Shown: positions 44,949 to 58,033, numbered from the stretch's first letter. The stretch: DNA of 64,000 bases from Paraescarpia echinospica (GCA_020002185.1 CM034541.1:27364319-27428318), one strand, 5' to 3'. A program made the numbers and translations. The notes: a model not told the origin generated them from the letters alone.

Positions 44949-45259
44949 GGTGGAGCGCAGTAGCTCAGTGGTGAGAGCTTCATACTCTCGACTGAGAGAA
45001 CCTGGGCTCGAATCCTGTGCGGCGGTGTCGAACCTTGCACAAGTTCGTTTACTCTACATTGCTTCAGTTCACTCAGTTGTATGAATGAGTACCTGGCTAT
45101 ATACAGTGGTGGATATTTGTGTATGAATAGTTTTCGCGCATTAATTGCAGCGTGGCTGAATGTTTCCCACTGAACAGGTCTGCCAGGGAGTAAAGTGTAA
45201 AGCGCTTTGAGCAGTCCTGAGGACTGGATACTGCGTTATATAAGAACCTACCTTTACTT
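44949..45259 (+). mobile_element. tRNA-derived SINE, full length
   Basis: The head GGAGCGCAGTAGCTCAGTGG then TGAGAGCTT holds an A box (TAGCTCAGTGG), and GGCTCGAATCC is a B box, so it derives from a tRNA gene transcribed by RNA polymerase III. The body has ATGAATGAGTACCTGGCTAT and CCACTGAACAGGTCTGCCAG. The tail is TATAAGAACCTACCTTTACT. This is the best copy in the window and serves as the reference for the others. Confidence 0.93.
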
Positions 45260-45500
45260 TACCACCACCACTACAATCGCCACCACCACCACCAACACCA
45301 CCAACACCATCACCACCACCACTACCATCAACACCATCACCACCACCACCATCACCACCACCATCACCACCACCACCATCACCAAGGTGAACCACCACCA
45401 CCACCACCACCACCGCCACAATCATCACCATCAACACCATCGCCATCAACATCACCACCACCACCGTCACAATCATCATCACCAGCGGCGACGACACCAC
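45260..45500. repeat. (CAC)n trinucleotide tract at the SINE tail
   Basis: Imperfect ACCACC/ATCACC repeats starting directly at the SINE 3' end. Confidence 0.95.
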
Positions 45501-45509
45501 CACTATAGT

Positions 45510-46795
45510 CAACAACAAAAACACCACAGTAACCGTCACCTCAATATGACTAGTGTCGTTACACTGACCGACCATAATCGATTCCCCGCCACGTAGGTGA
45601 GATCAGTGAGTGAAACGCACGCCATCGAGATCGAGCGAAATGATTAAACAAACCATCATTCAATCGTGTATTAATGAATGAGCGAAAGGTCGGGAGGAAG
45701 TCGAAAACAACGATGAAATATAGATGAGACAAACGGCCCGCACTACGAAGACGAAACCGTTAGCAGAACACTCGCTCTGCAAGCAATTCATAAAATGTAT
45801 TTCCGATCCAGGTTGCTGATACGAACAGATAAAATCGCACAATTCGTAAACGTGGAACTAAAATCAACATGGGGTATACAGACGAACACTCTCGAACCGC
45901 TGAAAGTAGATAAGCATTATGCTACATAACATTACAGGAAATAACCGGGGCTATTTTTGAATATTATTTATAGTAGCAGGTGTTTGACCTTTCAAGGAAC
46001 GACTATCTTATAATGTTAACGTCAATTTCTACATTTGTTTCGTTACCTAAAGGTTTTGAAGGTACATAGCCGAGGCCCGTAGGCAGGGGATGGGGCGGGT
46101 GCGTACGTACCCCCCACTGGGTGAATAGTTCCGCTTGAGGAAAAAGAGTTCTGCTTGAACAGAGCGTCAAGGGCCTACAGTTGGAGGTGTCAAGGGGTGA
46201 AGTAGTAGATTTGGGGGGGACCTAACTGGGGTGCAATTGGATATATAAAGCGGGTGCAATTGGAAGCTGTTGGGGAACCTGCAGTCATAGGTCGATAAAC
46301 GCACCCCCACAAAAGGAACCAGGCTACGGGGCAACAGTCTCATCTATTCATCACAAAACCATGTTATACAGCACACAAGAAACTGTATATTCTATTCTAG
46401 TTCCACCAAAACCTGTTTGACGAAATAACACTTTGCGTAATAAAGATTAAATAAAAAATACGGTTTCCTTCTTACTAAAAATAAGTGCCTACAGGAAATA
46501 TTAATAAATAATACTTTACCTGTTTGAAATTTGATATCCCAGTGACTAATTTATGCCAATCGCTCATATAGGTCTACACATATCCATTGTCGTGGTCTGT
46601 TTTCGTTGACCTTCCGCAAATTACACCCTTTTGCGCAACGGGTTATACCAGTCTTCATGCGTAGTGTTTTCCAAAATAAAACGTTTGCTAAAAACGAGTC
46701 AGTCCATTAAAATTCGGTTTTAACTCAAGTGGTTCTCTAGACATGAACCTGATGTAGCTATGTAGCTTTTTTGTCAAAGCCTACGATTTTTTTAA
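45510..46795. other. Non-coding sequence, no gene seen
   Basis: The segment 46070-46330 begins GAGGCCCGTAGGCAGGGG and is G-rich; it has the look of a dispersed repeat but I cannot name it. The rest is unique. Confidence 0.4.
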
Positions 46796-46799
46796 TGAA

Positions 46800-46919
46800 A
46801 ATAGACGTAGAAGATTATATGTTATCCGTCATTTGTAGAAAATCTTTTAAGGTGCTAAAATAGACGTCGAAGATTATATGTTATCCGTCATTTATAGAAA
46901 ATCTGTTAAGGTGCTAAAA
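46800..46919. repeat. 59-bp direct duplication
   Basis: AAGATTATATGTTATCCGTC occurs at 46811 and 46870, within two copies that differ at about three bases. Confidence 0.95.
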
Positions 46920-46957
46920 GTCTCAAAACGAAGTACCGCCTCATGTGTAATCACTTG

Positions 46958-47503
46958 CACTTTATTTGACTACCATCAACTGGATCTAGAACATCTTTAT
47001 TTGACAGTTAACAACAAATACATTTTCATAAAAAAGAAACTTATGTTGGGAGACTCTCATTAGGGCTTACAAATGTGCCGCTGACGTGAGAGCCACCCAC
47101 TAGTAATTGTAACTAAATACTCCTCCTGCTCCCACCGTGGTGTACAAACCGTATATTAAGTTAAAGATATACAAGCTGCTTAAGTAGATGGAAAGACACA
47201 ATGTGATGTATGAAACCCGAAAGTAAAATATTCCAAGTCTAACTTTGTTGAAACTGCTTAGGCCTAATTGTGATTTTACGACCTGTAAAACATTAGGCAG
47301 CGCAAAAAGATTCCCCGAGATTGTTGCGATATGTGTCTACACACGATTGATGGGTACGGGGAAACAGGGAAAGTTGAACAACAAACATCCCAGAAAATAT
47401 ATGTACTGACGCACATTTCCGCATGTCTTTACTCTTCTGGAATTTTCCCATATGTTTTGTAGATTTGGAGGAAGAAAACGTGGGCTACTATACGATGATT
47501 CAC
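46958..47503 (+). repeat. ~550-bp duplicated segment, copy 1
   Basis: From 47058, TCATTAGGGCTTACAAATGT through ATACGATGATTCACACGT, it matches 53681-54247 with only a few differences. The left 80 bp are more diverged. No coding sequence or terminal structure identifies the element. Confidence 0.95.
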
Positions 47504-49765
47504 ACGTCAGCGCTGCCTCGTCGACTGCAGAATTCCTGCCAAGTGGCGCAGCGGTGCCAGACCGACCAACGCGGAAGAATCCCGGGTTAAACGGAACAAC
47601 CTCAGATCAACGTATAGGTCGCAAAACGCGGGTCAAACAAACCACAAAAATGTTTCACGGGATTACTCATAAAGTTACAATTTCTGTGTCCCTGTGGCAA
47701 AGTTTAATAAGAAACCGAGATTGCCATACAAAGCAGAAAAACAGATGACAATTAGACAAGTGGACAAGGCTTTTGCTTATCGAAAGTCCGATTTTTAGTA
47801 ATTCCCGATTTGGGATAGTTATCAATGTTTTTTGTTGTTGTTGGGTATTTTTTGATCTCTAATTTACTCTGTTCCATCACTAACAGGCTCTCTAGTTCGT
47901 CTATTTTAATTAGTCTATACTCGTCTTGTTTCTAGTGTTGTCAAACCAAATGTTTAGACATCTATCAAACTAAGGTCTATCTCTATGACAACATAGTAGT
48001 GATTCTTATGTGTTCTTTTGTTAGCATATCAATGTCATGTTTACGATATTGTTGAGGACAAACAAAATACGTCTCCTGGGAATGTTACTCCACTGTACGA
48101 GTGACAAATGGCAAAAAAAATAAACCCAAGGAAGCTGGGTTTGTGAACAAAGACTCAGAGCTACGAGAGAACAAAACTATCACAAGATGTTTTAAAACCA
48201 CCTACGACCGTATGACGCGCTGTTTCAGAGGCAGTGATTAGTTTCCTAGCTCATATGTCCTTGATGTAACCCACGCATATCAATAATAACAACCAAACAT
48301 AAAATATAAATTCTCTAAAAGGTTCTATATATTTCCGTTTTCTGTCCATACGTATACGTACAGTACGCCCTAAAATGACTCACCCAATATACTGCGCGAG
48401 GTCGTATTACTTTATGCAAAACACGGGGTTTTTTTCTAACACGTTCGAAAATATACCAGCAGAAGCCTGATAAAATACTTTCTAAAAGATATGTATGAAT
48501 AAACTAGTTTGAAATCATATTTAAAAGCATTGAAAGTAGTGGTATATAAACTTTACGGCGATTCATGTGCACTGAGATGTTTTTGTTGTACGGCAATTGA
48601 AAATGATGCCATCGCGACATTTCAAGCTTTCAGTTTACGAAATCTTTCTTATATACTAAATAGGTATTTAATTCATTCTGAGAAGAAAGGTATTTTTCAA
48701 TAAGAAATGCAATCATTTGTCTATGCGAGATGCACAAAGAAGTGTTCTCGTCATTGTGACATTTCAATAGTAATGAAACGTATACAAAATTAGTAACTTT
48801 GTTTTTCAATTCGTAGAGAAAAAGTTCAATACGAAATGTGCATGATTGTTTTTTAAACAGTTATGGTACAAACCGGTTTTTTGACCAAACGAACACTACT
48901 GTATTGTCACGTGACTTTCTTGTCTTCATGACAACAAGATGCTTGTTCGACGTCATTTGGTTGTGTTTCGTTTTTTCATTCTTTCTTTCTTTCTTTCTTT
49001 CTTTCTAGCGTGTCATTCTATCGTTTGTATGTCACTGTGTAAACGTATACAATTTTGTAACATATTAATATATACTAGCACGCATTTACGAACTTACAAC
49101 TAACACGAGCGGCTCCTTCCACAGAAGCAGGCGTGATTTTGGAGTCAGTTGGACAGATTCAAGATGAAGAAGCAACGAAAAAAGCCGAACAGGAGTCTAA
49201 CACTATTATATAGGTCATTACACGTGGTCGAGCTATTTGAATCGTACAGTTCGCCATAAATTCAAGGATAGCGAGGAAGTAAACTCCTTTTGTCAACGAA
49301 AGACCCACTAATGGTTTGTAGTGTAAAATCACGCCGCGTAGTCACGATATTTATTCAAACATTTTGACCGTCCATATATGTTTTAGATGAATCCCAACTT
49401 TCTTAAATACAACTTGACTATATATTCTGTATACAAATGTTTCGGTACAAATGCCATGTCTACATTGCAATCGGAGAACTCCAAGCAAAACCCCAACGCC
49501 TACCGGTAACCGAAATGCACTATGTCCACCGGTTGCCCTATTGACAACGGCAGACAGATGCCCGCGAGTGTAACGTTAACAGGAAAGTTAACATTCTTGA
49601 ACAAATAACCATCAGTTTATATTAACAAAACAGTAGTTCAGCAAACACATTGATGCTGTGATGACGTCATAATAGATCATCGCTTATACAGCCATGATTT
49701 TGCAATAAATGCGATAATACAATACGATTATAGTACTTTTAAAAGGAAGGTCAATACCCGGGACT
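47504..49765. other. Non-coding sequence, no gene seen
   Basis: It contains a (TTCT)n tract at 48980-49006. The ORFs at 47452-47748 (partly within the duplication) and 48509-48703 have no recognised features. Confidence 0.5.
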
Positions 49766-49767
49766 CT

Positions 49768-50118
49768 TCAGTTGTCCGACATTTCCCTCGTTTGACCCAG
49801 TGGAAGTCGGCTGCTGTATTTCTGTCGTAAACCACAACTCCAATACCGCGCCTTGCGGATACAGCTGCTAACTGTGGCGAGTGTATTCACGGGAGTGTGT
49901 GACTGGGTCACCTCGTGAACGGCCAACACTTCTAGGAGTTTAAGGTACGCGCATAGCTTAATTATGTGCTTCAGGGAGTAATTGGATGGTAGGCCTACTT
50001 TACCAGATGACATGTCAATTTCCTTGCACTCTCCTGCAGCGGGAGCCATAAGAAGAATTAAAATGTTGAGACCGAGCGTATACACAGGTGTCTCCTGGTT
50101 CAATGTTATTAATAACAA
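49768..50118 (-). CDS. Hypothetical small secreted protein, single exon (weak)
   Basis: I do not recognise this frame. The 116 residues have a hydrophobic N-terminal segment (LGLNILILLMAPAAG) that could be a signal peptide, with cleavage before ECKEIDMSS. The rest has four cysteines (ECK, KLC, SSC, WSC) and an amphipathic stretch SLKHIIKLCAYLKLLEVLAV. Unlike most ORFs here it is not low complexity or repetitive. No polyadenylation signal is evident nearby, and no intron is seen. It may be a chance ORF. Confidence 0.25.
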   Translation of the reverse strand: MLLITLNQETPVYTLGLNILILLMAPAAGECKEIDMSSGKVGLPSNYSLKHIIKLCAYLKLLEVLAVHEVTQSHTPVNTLATVSSCIRKARYWSCGLRQKYSSRLPLGQTREMSDN

Positions 50119-50460
50119 ATATTATTAATAATTATAATTGTTAATAGTCAAATGGGTACAGAGAATATTTACGCTTACAACAAGTGTAATATAAGGGTCA
50201 AACACGACTTCCCATACCAAAAGGGAGTTTCGCTTTCACGTATAATCTTGCATCAGGCCTGCGTGGGTGTTTCTTGATTATCCGATTCGTGCATACATTA
50301 ACGGCAACGCCAGTGGCATTTAGCATCCTGGGAAGCAGAGTCATCGATGACATTAGTTGTAGTTGTAGCAAGCAATGGCGCAACAGCTTATACGAAGTAC
50401 ATGTTGTCCCGATGTCAAAGGGGACCATTGCTCAATGTCTCACCTCGTGTGACCATTATT
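50119..50460. other. Non-coding sequence, no gene seen
   Basis: Nothing recognised. Confidence 0.5.
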
Positions 50461-50680
50461 TCTCGTGGTCAATAAATAATAATAGTAATTTCTATAAAAC
50501 TCTTGTAAGAATATTATTACTCGTGATCAGTAATAATAATAATATTTTATTTCTCGTGGTCAATAATAATAATAATATTGTATTTCTTGTGGTCAATAAT
50601 GATATTATTTCTCGTGGTCAGTAATAATAATACTATTTTATTTCTCATGGTCAATAATAATAATAATAATAGTAAGACTG
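50460..50680. repeat. Imperfect ~30-45-bp repeat (TTTCTCGTGGTCAATAATAA)
   Basis: About six copies of TATTTCTCGTGGTCAATAAT with variable AAT runs between them. Confidence 0.9.
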
Positions 50681-50784
50681 TTTCTACAGAACTCTTAGGA
50701 ATTCCATTGTCGTGTTGCATGCCTCTTTCTTTGTCCCTGGCGTTAATAGTCGTCTTCGATTTTCATTTGATTTAGTTAAACCAT

Positions 50785-50950
50785 AACGGATCCCACTCTG
50801 CTGTGTCCACCCACCCCTTCAGTCTCCCGCTCTCCTTTCCTCCTCCCGCTCCCACCAACTCTCTCCTCAAACAGTCCTCCCATCTCAGTCGGGGACTGTC
50901 CCGTCTCCTTCTTCCCTCCACTCTGTGAGTTTCCCATCCATTTCTTTCGC
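50785..50950 (+). repeat. Dispersed pyrimidine-rich repeat, copy 2
   Basis: It contains CTCTCCTCAAACAGTCCTCC then CATCTCAGTCGGGGACT, matching 28905-29110. Confidence 0.65.
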
Positions 50951-50959
50951 GTGTCCACT

Positions 50960-53020
50960 TCGCGTGTGACGCGAGTTCACTTTATTATAAATATCCATGT
51001 ATTAGTCAGCAAAGGCTTTGTGTTATGGTTACAACGGCCGGCCATCGATCCCGTCTGTTGGTTATATTGAAGGTGGACAATGGTTAAAGTGGTTTATAGT
51101 CGTTGTTAAAGTGGTTAATAGTCGTGGGCGTTGTGATATGCCAAAATGTCGCGTCTATGACGAAATCTAGTGCCTAGTACGTCGATCCTTTTGTAAGTTA
51201 CAAATAGTTGTCCATTTCTGTCAATCAATATCATTGTCAATATTGGTGCAAACTCAAGTAAGCCAACATTGTTAGAACAGAGACATAGTTATAATGGATC
51301 GTAAAGGTGGAAAAATCGTTGTGTTTCTCGGCTCGAGGGTTATGTTTGGTAACTAATAACATGACCACACCAAGGCCTGCGAATTGGTTATTTGTCGTAT
51401 CAGACCAACGCGTTGACATCGCCGACAATACTGTATGGTACGTCACTGACTTAGACGTTATAATTAGTAGTGTATAGCTTTGTGAATTTGTATACTTATA
51501 ATGTGTCCATACAACAATGGAAGACTTAATATACGACATTTGGACCTCACAGAACAACACAATGCTTATTTTATAACAAATAAAGTTCGCTTTGATGTTT
51601 CTCAAACGTGCCTGTTGTGTTGATGGTGTGTCGTGCACGTCGTTGCTTGATTCACAAATTTTAGTACAACGATGGCCGACGTACATGAATAAATCATCAG
51701 TTTCGACACATCCCAATCATTTCTATTTACGACCAAGATGTGTGGGCGGTTATTTGAGTCAATTTCCCACTCGAAGCAGTTTCCTTGCATGATATTATGT
51801 TCCACTGTTGTACTCAACGTCAGCTTTCGCATGTTGTGTAATGTTGTGGAACGGGCAATGCTACGGACCAGAGTAAAGTATAACAATAAAAACACGAAAA
51901 GGTAAACAATACAGGGATACATGCTACAGTAATCTTGTTTTGTATAGCTAATGTTTTCATCCTCCGGAAAGGGTCGGCATAAAATCAATGTTATTTATTT
52001 AATTACTAACTGTATTCTGCTTTATTGCAGACGGTAATGCCTACGGTCTAGCCAACAGGCCTATACGTTAAAGACGCAAAGTGTGATAGTTGGTAATGTG
52101 AAATCATGGTATATCGTGTAACTTATTCTAATTCTTACATTTATCTATTCCAATATTTTAACTGCCCACGTGTGTTTTAATGACCACGATTACACAACAT
52201 AGACTATAATTGTCATTTTAATGTTTTGGGGAAACATTGTGTTTACATCGACGCGTAGAGGAGCGCACTTTGTTATTGTTGATGCTATACATACCACGTC
52301 ATCCAGTGTACGTCCGACCCCAGTCAAGTTTATTCACGGGCAGTGGGCTATTTAGGATCTCGCAAGGGGTCCGCGTAATCACCAATTAGTTGATCGTACT
52401 GCCATGTATAAACTGGAGCAAAAGGTTAAATATACATACGAACAATTACAATCTCAAAGCTAAAATAAACCATTAGTATTGGAAATTGTCCCAGTAGTGT
52501 ACGCGAATGCATCGGAACGGTAATGATATTCACACGTTAAATGGTTTAATTTAGGCCATTTGTCTTTGTTGGCGCCCACATTTACAACAGACTGTGGCAA
52601 TAAAATGTGTTATGTAATTCATCAAAGCACGTCTAAGCGGTCATGAGTTTACAGTTATAGGCATATTACACACACCCTAAATATAGTATACAACATGAAT
52701 CTACGAAAACATTAAAGCAACATTAAATTCTAAGTGTGAACAAATAATGACAATAGCATCCTGTGTCTGTGCACTGGTGGCCTGTACGTCAGCGATCTAT
52801 TAGATCTTACTATAGATCGTCATAGATCAATTATAATTTATCATCAGTTATCATGTATTATAAAAGTAATATTATGTACTGTCGTGGTTGATTTGAATAA
52901 ATTAATGTTTTTCTTATTATTATTCTTGTGTCCTTAAAGTTAGTTACGGATAACGTTCTTTTTCGTTAACAGTAAAAACGCCATTAATTATTATTTAGGC
53001 CAAAGTCGGCTGGCGTTAGT
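50960..53020. other. Non-coding sequence, no gene seen
   Basis: AT-rich unique sequence. ORFs at 51237-51716 and 51602-51988 (minus) lack recognised features. Short TAGATC repeats lie at about 52798-52830. Confidence 0.5.
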
Positions 53021-53280
53021 TTACATCAAAAACTCTGTGTATTTGGATAAGTGGGCGGCCATTAGGTCGTCGTTCACCGAGTATTGAGCCAGCGGCGCTG
53101 CGCTGCTTACGTTAGCCTTTGTAGGTAAGTAGGTCTGGTCCGACGATAGCGCTGTGTACATTCTAGCTCGCTCGTTGGGCATTGACCTACGCGTAATGGC
53201 GGCTGGGGGGAGATGATGTCGCACGAAAATGTTCCGCCTATTTGGCGCCGCCAGTAAATTGCACTGAACGCGTAGAAGTT
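53021..53280. other. CpG-rich block with a 67-codon minus ORF
   Basis: Higher CpG content than its surroundings (GGCGCTGCGCTGC, TTGGCGCCGCC). The minus ORF 53021-53224 contains RARMYTALSSDQTYLPTKAN and is not low complexity. It might be a first exon or promoter but I recognise no family. Confidence 0.25.
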
Positions 53281-53600
53281 TTTCATTTCTAACCAGGCGT
53301 CTATAGTATTCGCTGTGGTTATTGTCCTAATTCCTAGCTAGTTGTACATACGTGCACCACATACAAAGTCGTGAATTAATGCATCAGTCTGCAGACGACC
53401 GGTTGAATCAAAATTGCGTAGTCGCTATGAACAACAGCTGTTTTCAAAAGGGTCAAGTTTCCAATTTATCACGATTAAAGGTGGCTTGTTTACCGTAACT
53501 TCTGTACTGGAAAATATCTGTGACTTTACGATAAAAATATTGATTTTCTCTGCTGCTATCCATGGACCAACTTGTGTTAATTACTTCTGTAATCCTAGAA
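53281..53600. other. Non-coding sequence, no gene seen
   Basis: Nothing recognised. Confidence 0.5.
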
Positions 53601-53605
53601 CACAA

Positions 53606-53680
53606 ACACACACAAGCACGCACGCACGCATGCACGCACGCACACACACACACACACACGTGCGCGCGCGCACACACACC
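53606..53680. repeat. (CA)n/(GCAC)n microsatellite
   Basis: CACACA and GCACGCAC runs bordering duplicated segment copy 2. Confidence 0.93.
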
Positions 53681-54247
53681 CACTTTATTTGTCTACCATC
53701 AACTGGACTGGAACGTCTTTTTTTGACAGATAACATAACAAATACAAAAAATGTAAAAGCATTTTCATAAAAAAGAAACTTCTGTTGGGAAACTCTCATT
53801 AGGGCTTACAAATGTGCCGCTGACGTGAGAGCCACCCACTAGTAATTGTAACTAAATACTCCTCCTGCTCCCACCGTGGTGTACAAACCGTATATTAAGT
53901 TAAAGATATACAAGCTGCTTAAGTAGATGGAAAGACACAATGTGATGTATGAAACCCGAAAGTAAAATATTCCAAGTCTAACTTTGTTGAAACTGCTTAG
54001 GCCTAATTGTGATTTTACGACCTGTAAAACATTAGGCAGCGCAAAAAGATTCCCCGAGATTGTTGCGATATGTGTCTACACACGATTGATGGGTACGGGG
54101 AAACAGGGAAAGTTGAACAACAAACATCTCAGACATATATATGTACTGACGCACATTTCCGCATGTCTTTACTCTTCTGGAATTTTCCCATATGTTTTGT
54201 AGATTTGGAGGAAGAAAACGTGGGCTACTATACGATTATTCACACGT
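53681..54247 (+). repeat. ~550-bp duplicated segment, copy 2
   Basis: Second copy in the same orientation, 6.7 kb away. It is bordered on the left by a (CA)n tract and on the right by a (GTGC)n tract. Confidence 0.95.
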
Positions 54248-54269
54248 GCGTGCGTGCGTGCGTGCGTGC
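54244..54269. repeat. (GTGC)n microsatellite
   Basis: About six GTGC units at the right end of duplicated segment copy 2. Confidence 0.9.
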
Positions 54270-54955
54270 TACTTCTACTTCAACTACTTCCACCTGCGGT
54301 GATATGCACCTGCGGGTAGACAGGGGGTAAACGCCCCATCAACGTCATTCTTCCGACAGTTATTTTGTATTTAACAAACCCGCATTGTAGACCGAAATAG
54401 GACGCCGGAACCACGATGGAATTAGACCGTGTAGGCGGTCTGGCAATATAGATAAAGGCACGATATGTGCAATACAAAGAACGTGAGAACCTTCCGGAGT
54501 GACTATTTTATTGTGAGACTATTTAAAATCACGACGTCATAGTTAAACGTGATAGCTATTAAATTACAATCCGGTCGTTTCTGAGAAGCGTGTGACGACG
54601 GCTCTACTTGCCATTCCTGTTGACGTGTTGCCGTCGAATAAAACATCCCAATCCTGTTTTTTCCAAACCGCCATATGTCGTCGATTGAGTTCTGTGTGGT
54701 GATATCGCTGGTATCTAACGTTCCTTTTTGGAAAGTTAAGTACAAAGTCGTTTTTGAAATAATGTTTCCAAAGTTTCTAGTGCGGTATTTTAAAACTGCA
54801 ACGTGCATTACTAGTTACGAATCATATTCATGATGTCTGCTGCTAACATAGAGTCTCTTCACGATGAAATTAACTCTGTATTAATTATATATCTATATAA
54901 CAGTGCGTCAGTTAACACAACTAGCATCTCTCATACTAACTAACTGCCTGAATAG
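54270..54955. other. Non-coding sequence, no gene seen
   Basis: Nothing recognised; the minus ORF 54503-54808 has no family features. Confidence 0.5.
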
Positions 54956-55145
54956 GTAACCAACCAACCAACCAACCAACCAACCAACCAACCAACCAAC
55001 CAACCAACCAACCAACCAACCAACCAACCAACCAACCAGCCAACCAACCAACCAACCAACCAACCAACCAACTAACCAACCAACCAACCAACCAACCAAC
55101 AAACCAACCAACCAACCAACCAACAAACAAACAAACAAACAAACA
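54956..55145. repeat. (CCAA)n microsatellite
   Basis: About 46 tetranucleotide units, ending in ACAA variants. ORFs of VGWLVGWL are artefacts. Confidence 0.97.
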
Positions 55146-55585
55146 ATATTTGACGTTATCTAATAACATCAACATAGTAGAATCACACAAACTATTAGTA
55201 ATGTACACTAACTAATATTAGTTAACACAAAAGTAACAACGCTAAACTGTCGCTGACTTAGTCACAAACTGGCATTAACTTAACACTAACTGGTACACTT
55301 TGAGAAACGGTCGAACGACGTACACGATATAATTTTTTATAAATTGGTCGAGGATTGGTCTAATTGACCTAAATGTTTGGAGTGTAGGCGGAAGCAGACG
55401 ACATTTTTTCATTTCAGGTCGATCAAATTGACAGACTGACACCAGTTTCCGGTTCATCCCTAATATGGGTCGATTTCCACGGGTTCGGCCTGTCACCCGT
55501 GACGCTGACATTTCATGTTATCGCAAAATCAATCATTGGTGATGTAACCGTCATACGTCTGCTAACCACACGTGACAGCCTTTAA
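55146..55585. other. Non-coding sequence, no gene seen
   Basis: A short CTAAC-rich patch at 55197-55290 and nothing else recognised. Confidence 0.5.
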
Positions 55586-55652
55586 CTGTACGACATGTGT
55601 ACAGCATGTGTACGACTTGTGTACGACATGTGTACGACGTGTGTACAGCGTA
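55586..55652. repeat. 11-bp tandem repeat (TGTGTACGACA)
   Basis: About six imperfect copies of TGTGTACGACA, with GTGTACAG variants. Confidence 0.85.
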
Positions 55653-55654
55653 TG

Positions 55655-56750
55655 TATGACTGATAATATAAATCCGTAAGATCGCAAACGAACCCGTATT
55701 ATTCGTGCACGTACTTCCGCTGGTTTGTCGCGCACGCTCAAAGGAGCTTGTCGCGCAATTATACTGATCGGGATTACGCGAGGTTTTGGCGCAGTTGACT
55801 GTGTGAAGGTAGACTATTCGCGAAAGTACCTCTTCTGGCATGCTTTGAACTTATGTTATTCACACGGGTCGTATCGCGTAATAAAAAATCCTCTACGAAA
55901 CGCGCAAAACGGCCAGGAATGGCTATCGAGGTAATTCCGTTTCATAAAATGCGCGAAACTTGCAGGTATACCGCAGGACTTGGCATCTACGCCTGTAAGT
56001 CTGCATATGATCTTCGTATTGAGTGACTGTTTATTTATCAGCTCCTTTTTTGCCATCACTCAACTTCGGTGGAGGTGATCGTGATGTGTAAATTGATGAA
56101 TTGGGTGATTTAGTGGTGATGTTCCTTCCTGTTACTGTCTGTGTTCGTAAGGAACAGGTGTTTGGGAGTATTCGTGTTGGAGGTCTGTAGTTGGAGTCTG
56201 TTGCAGGATTCTTCAAGTTTCCTTCTAAACCAGACTAGATAAACACATAAGCAGCCTGGGATATGGTTACCAACAAACGCCAATGACCTAAAATAACCAA
56301 TTTACTTGTGTAGTTATGGTCGGTAGTGTTGCGAGGGATATTTCTAAGAGGAATATAGGAACATAGGCGAAACAGCGTACATGTATTGTCTATGTATGTA
56401 TTAATACTAATTGCGTCGTTTCGATAATATTTCGCGCATTCTCCTCTTTAGCATCAATCTCCTGAACTGAGATACATAAGTCACGAAAAATGCCTAAGCC
56501 TAACAGAATGTGGTTTAACATCATTAGAGGCTCGAAGATTGAAGGTAGACCACATATTTTTTTTTCGATATTGTTTGCCTATGGATATCTTTACACGTTT
56601 ACTTGAAAATATGTTAATAGGTCATAGAACCAAAGAGTACAAATTAGCATAAGAAAAACAACAGTATAGGTTGTATATGAGTAAATACTCACTATCATAT
56701 TAGACGTTCAACGAATGGATACGTTATCTAACAATCGTGTTAATTCTGGC
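55655..56750. other. Non-coding sequence, no gene seen
   Basis: Nothing recognised. Confidence 0.5.
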
Positions 56751-56754
56751 TGTG

Positions 56755-56822
56755 TAAGTGTGCGTGTGTGTGTGTGTGTGTGCGTGTGCGTGTGCGTGTG
56801 CGTGTGCGTGTGTGTGTGTGTG
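56755..56822. repeat. (GT)n microsatellite
   Basis: GTGTGT and GTGCGT units. Confidence 0.95.
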
Positions 56823-57380
56823 ACAAAATTGACATAATTATTATATCTGATGGGCGATAGACGTGCATGTAATTTTTCGATAACATCTTCATGACAATAT
56901 TTCCTTTCTAAAAATGTTAAATTACCCTGAATTAGGTTGATTTGTCATTGTTCACGACACACTGCTGCGTTTGGAAACAATCTTACAATGTGCAACCCTG
57001 CCTGGAGCAATAACACGCATAAACTCCTCATTCCCGTCAGGTTTTAATCTAATTTACAACTGGTTTTATTTGATTTATGAGACTGATCAGACATGAAAAA
57101 TAAAGTCGGCTAGACAAGAGGCAACTTCGGCCAGGGCGGAATGTCAGTAAGTCCCGAGGGATGTGAAGCACACTGACTGGTTGATCGCGGAGTCGTTCAC
57201 GTCTGCGTGTTTACGACACCCGGGTGGCTCCTATGAAGGCGCTTGTTTGCCATACTGGGAATCTCCAGACTTTTATGGCATACTTTGTAATTATATAGTT
57301 TTTGTTATATTTGTATTTATACATTTACATACTCACTTATTGTTTTATTTGTATATGGGACCATTGGTCAAAATAAAGTA
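56823..57380. other. Non-coding sequence, no gene seen
   Basis: The long ORF from 57163 into the microsatellite is a chance open frame. Confidence 0.45.
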
Positions 57381-57381
57381 C

Positions 57382-57383
<2 letters not shown>

Positions 57384-57412
<29 letters not shown>

Positions 57413-57453
57413 TGTATGTATGTATGTATGTATGTCTGTCTGTCTGTCTGTCA

Positions 57454-57505
<52 letters not shown>

Positions 57506-57652
57506 TGTCTGTCTGTCTACCTTGCTGTCTGCCATGTCTGTCTAGCTGTCTGTCTGCTATGTCTGTCTGTCTGTCTGCTATGTCAGTCTGTCTGTATGTT
57601 TGTCTGTATGTCTGTCTGTCTGTCTGTCTGTATATCTGTCTGTCTGTCTGCC

Positions 57653-57710
<58 letters not shown>

Positions 57711-57752
57711 CCTTGCTGTCTGCCGTGTATGTCTGGCTGTCTGTCTGCTATA

Positions 57753-57791
<39 letters not shown>

Positions 57792-57945
57792 GCCTGTCTG
57801 TCTGTCTGTCTATTTGCTGCTATGTCTGTATGTCTGTCTGTCTGCCTGCTGTCTGTCTGGCTGTCTGTATGTCTGTCTGTCTGTCTATGTCTGTCTGCCT
57901 GCTGTCTGTCTGGCTGTCTGTATGTCTGTCTGTCTGCTGTCTGTA

Positions 57946-57986
<41 letters not shown>

Positions 57987-58033
57987 GCTGCTATGTCTGT
58001 ATGTCTGTCTGTCTGTCTGTCTGTCTGCTGCTA

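Noticed and set aside
44949..45020. A functional tRNA gene
   Set aside because: A and B boxes are present, but the sequence continues as a SINE body shared by five other copies, and a cloverleaf acceptor stem is not evident.
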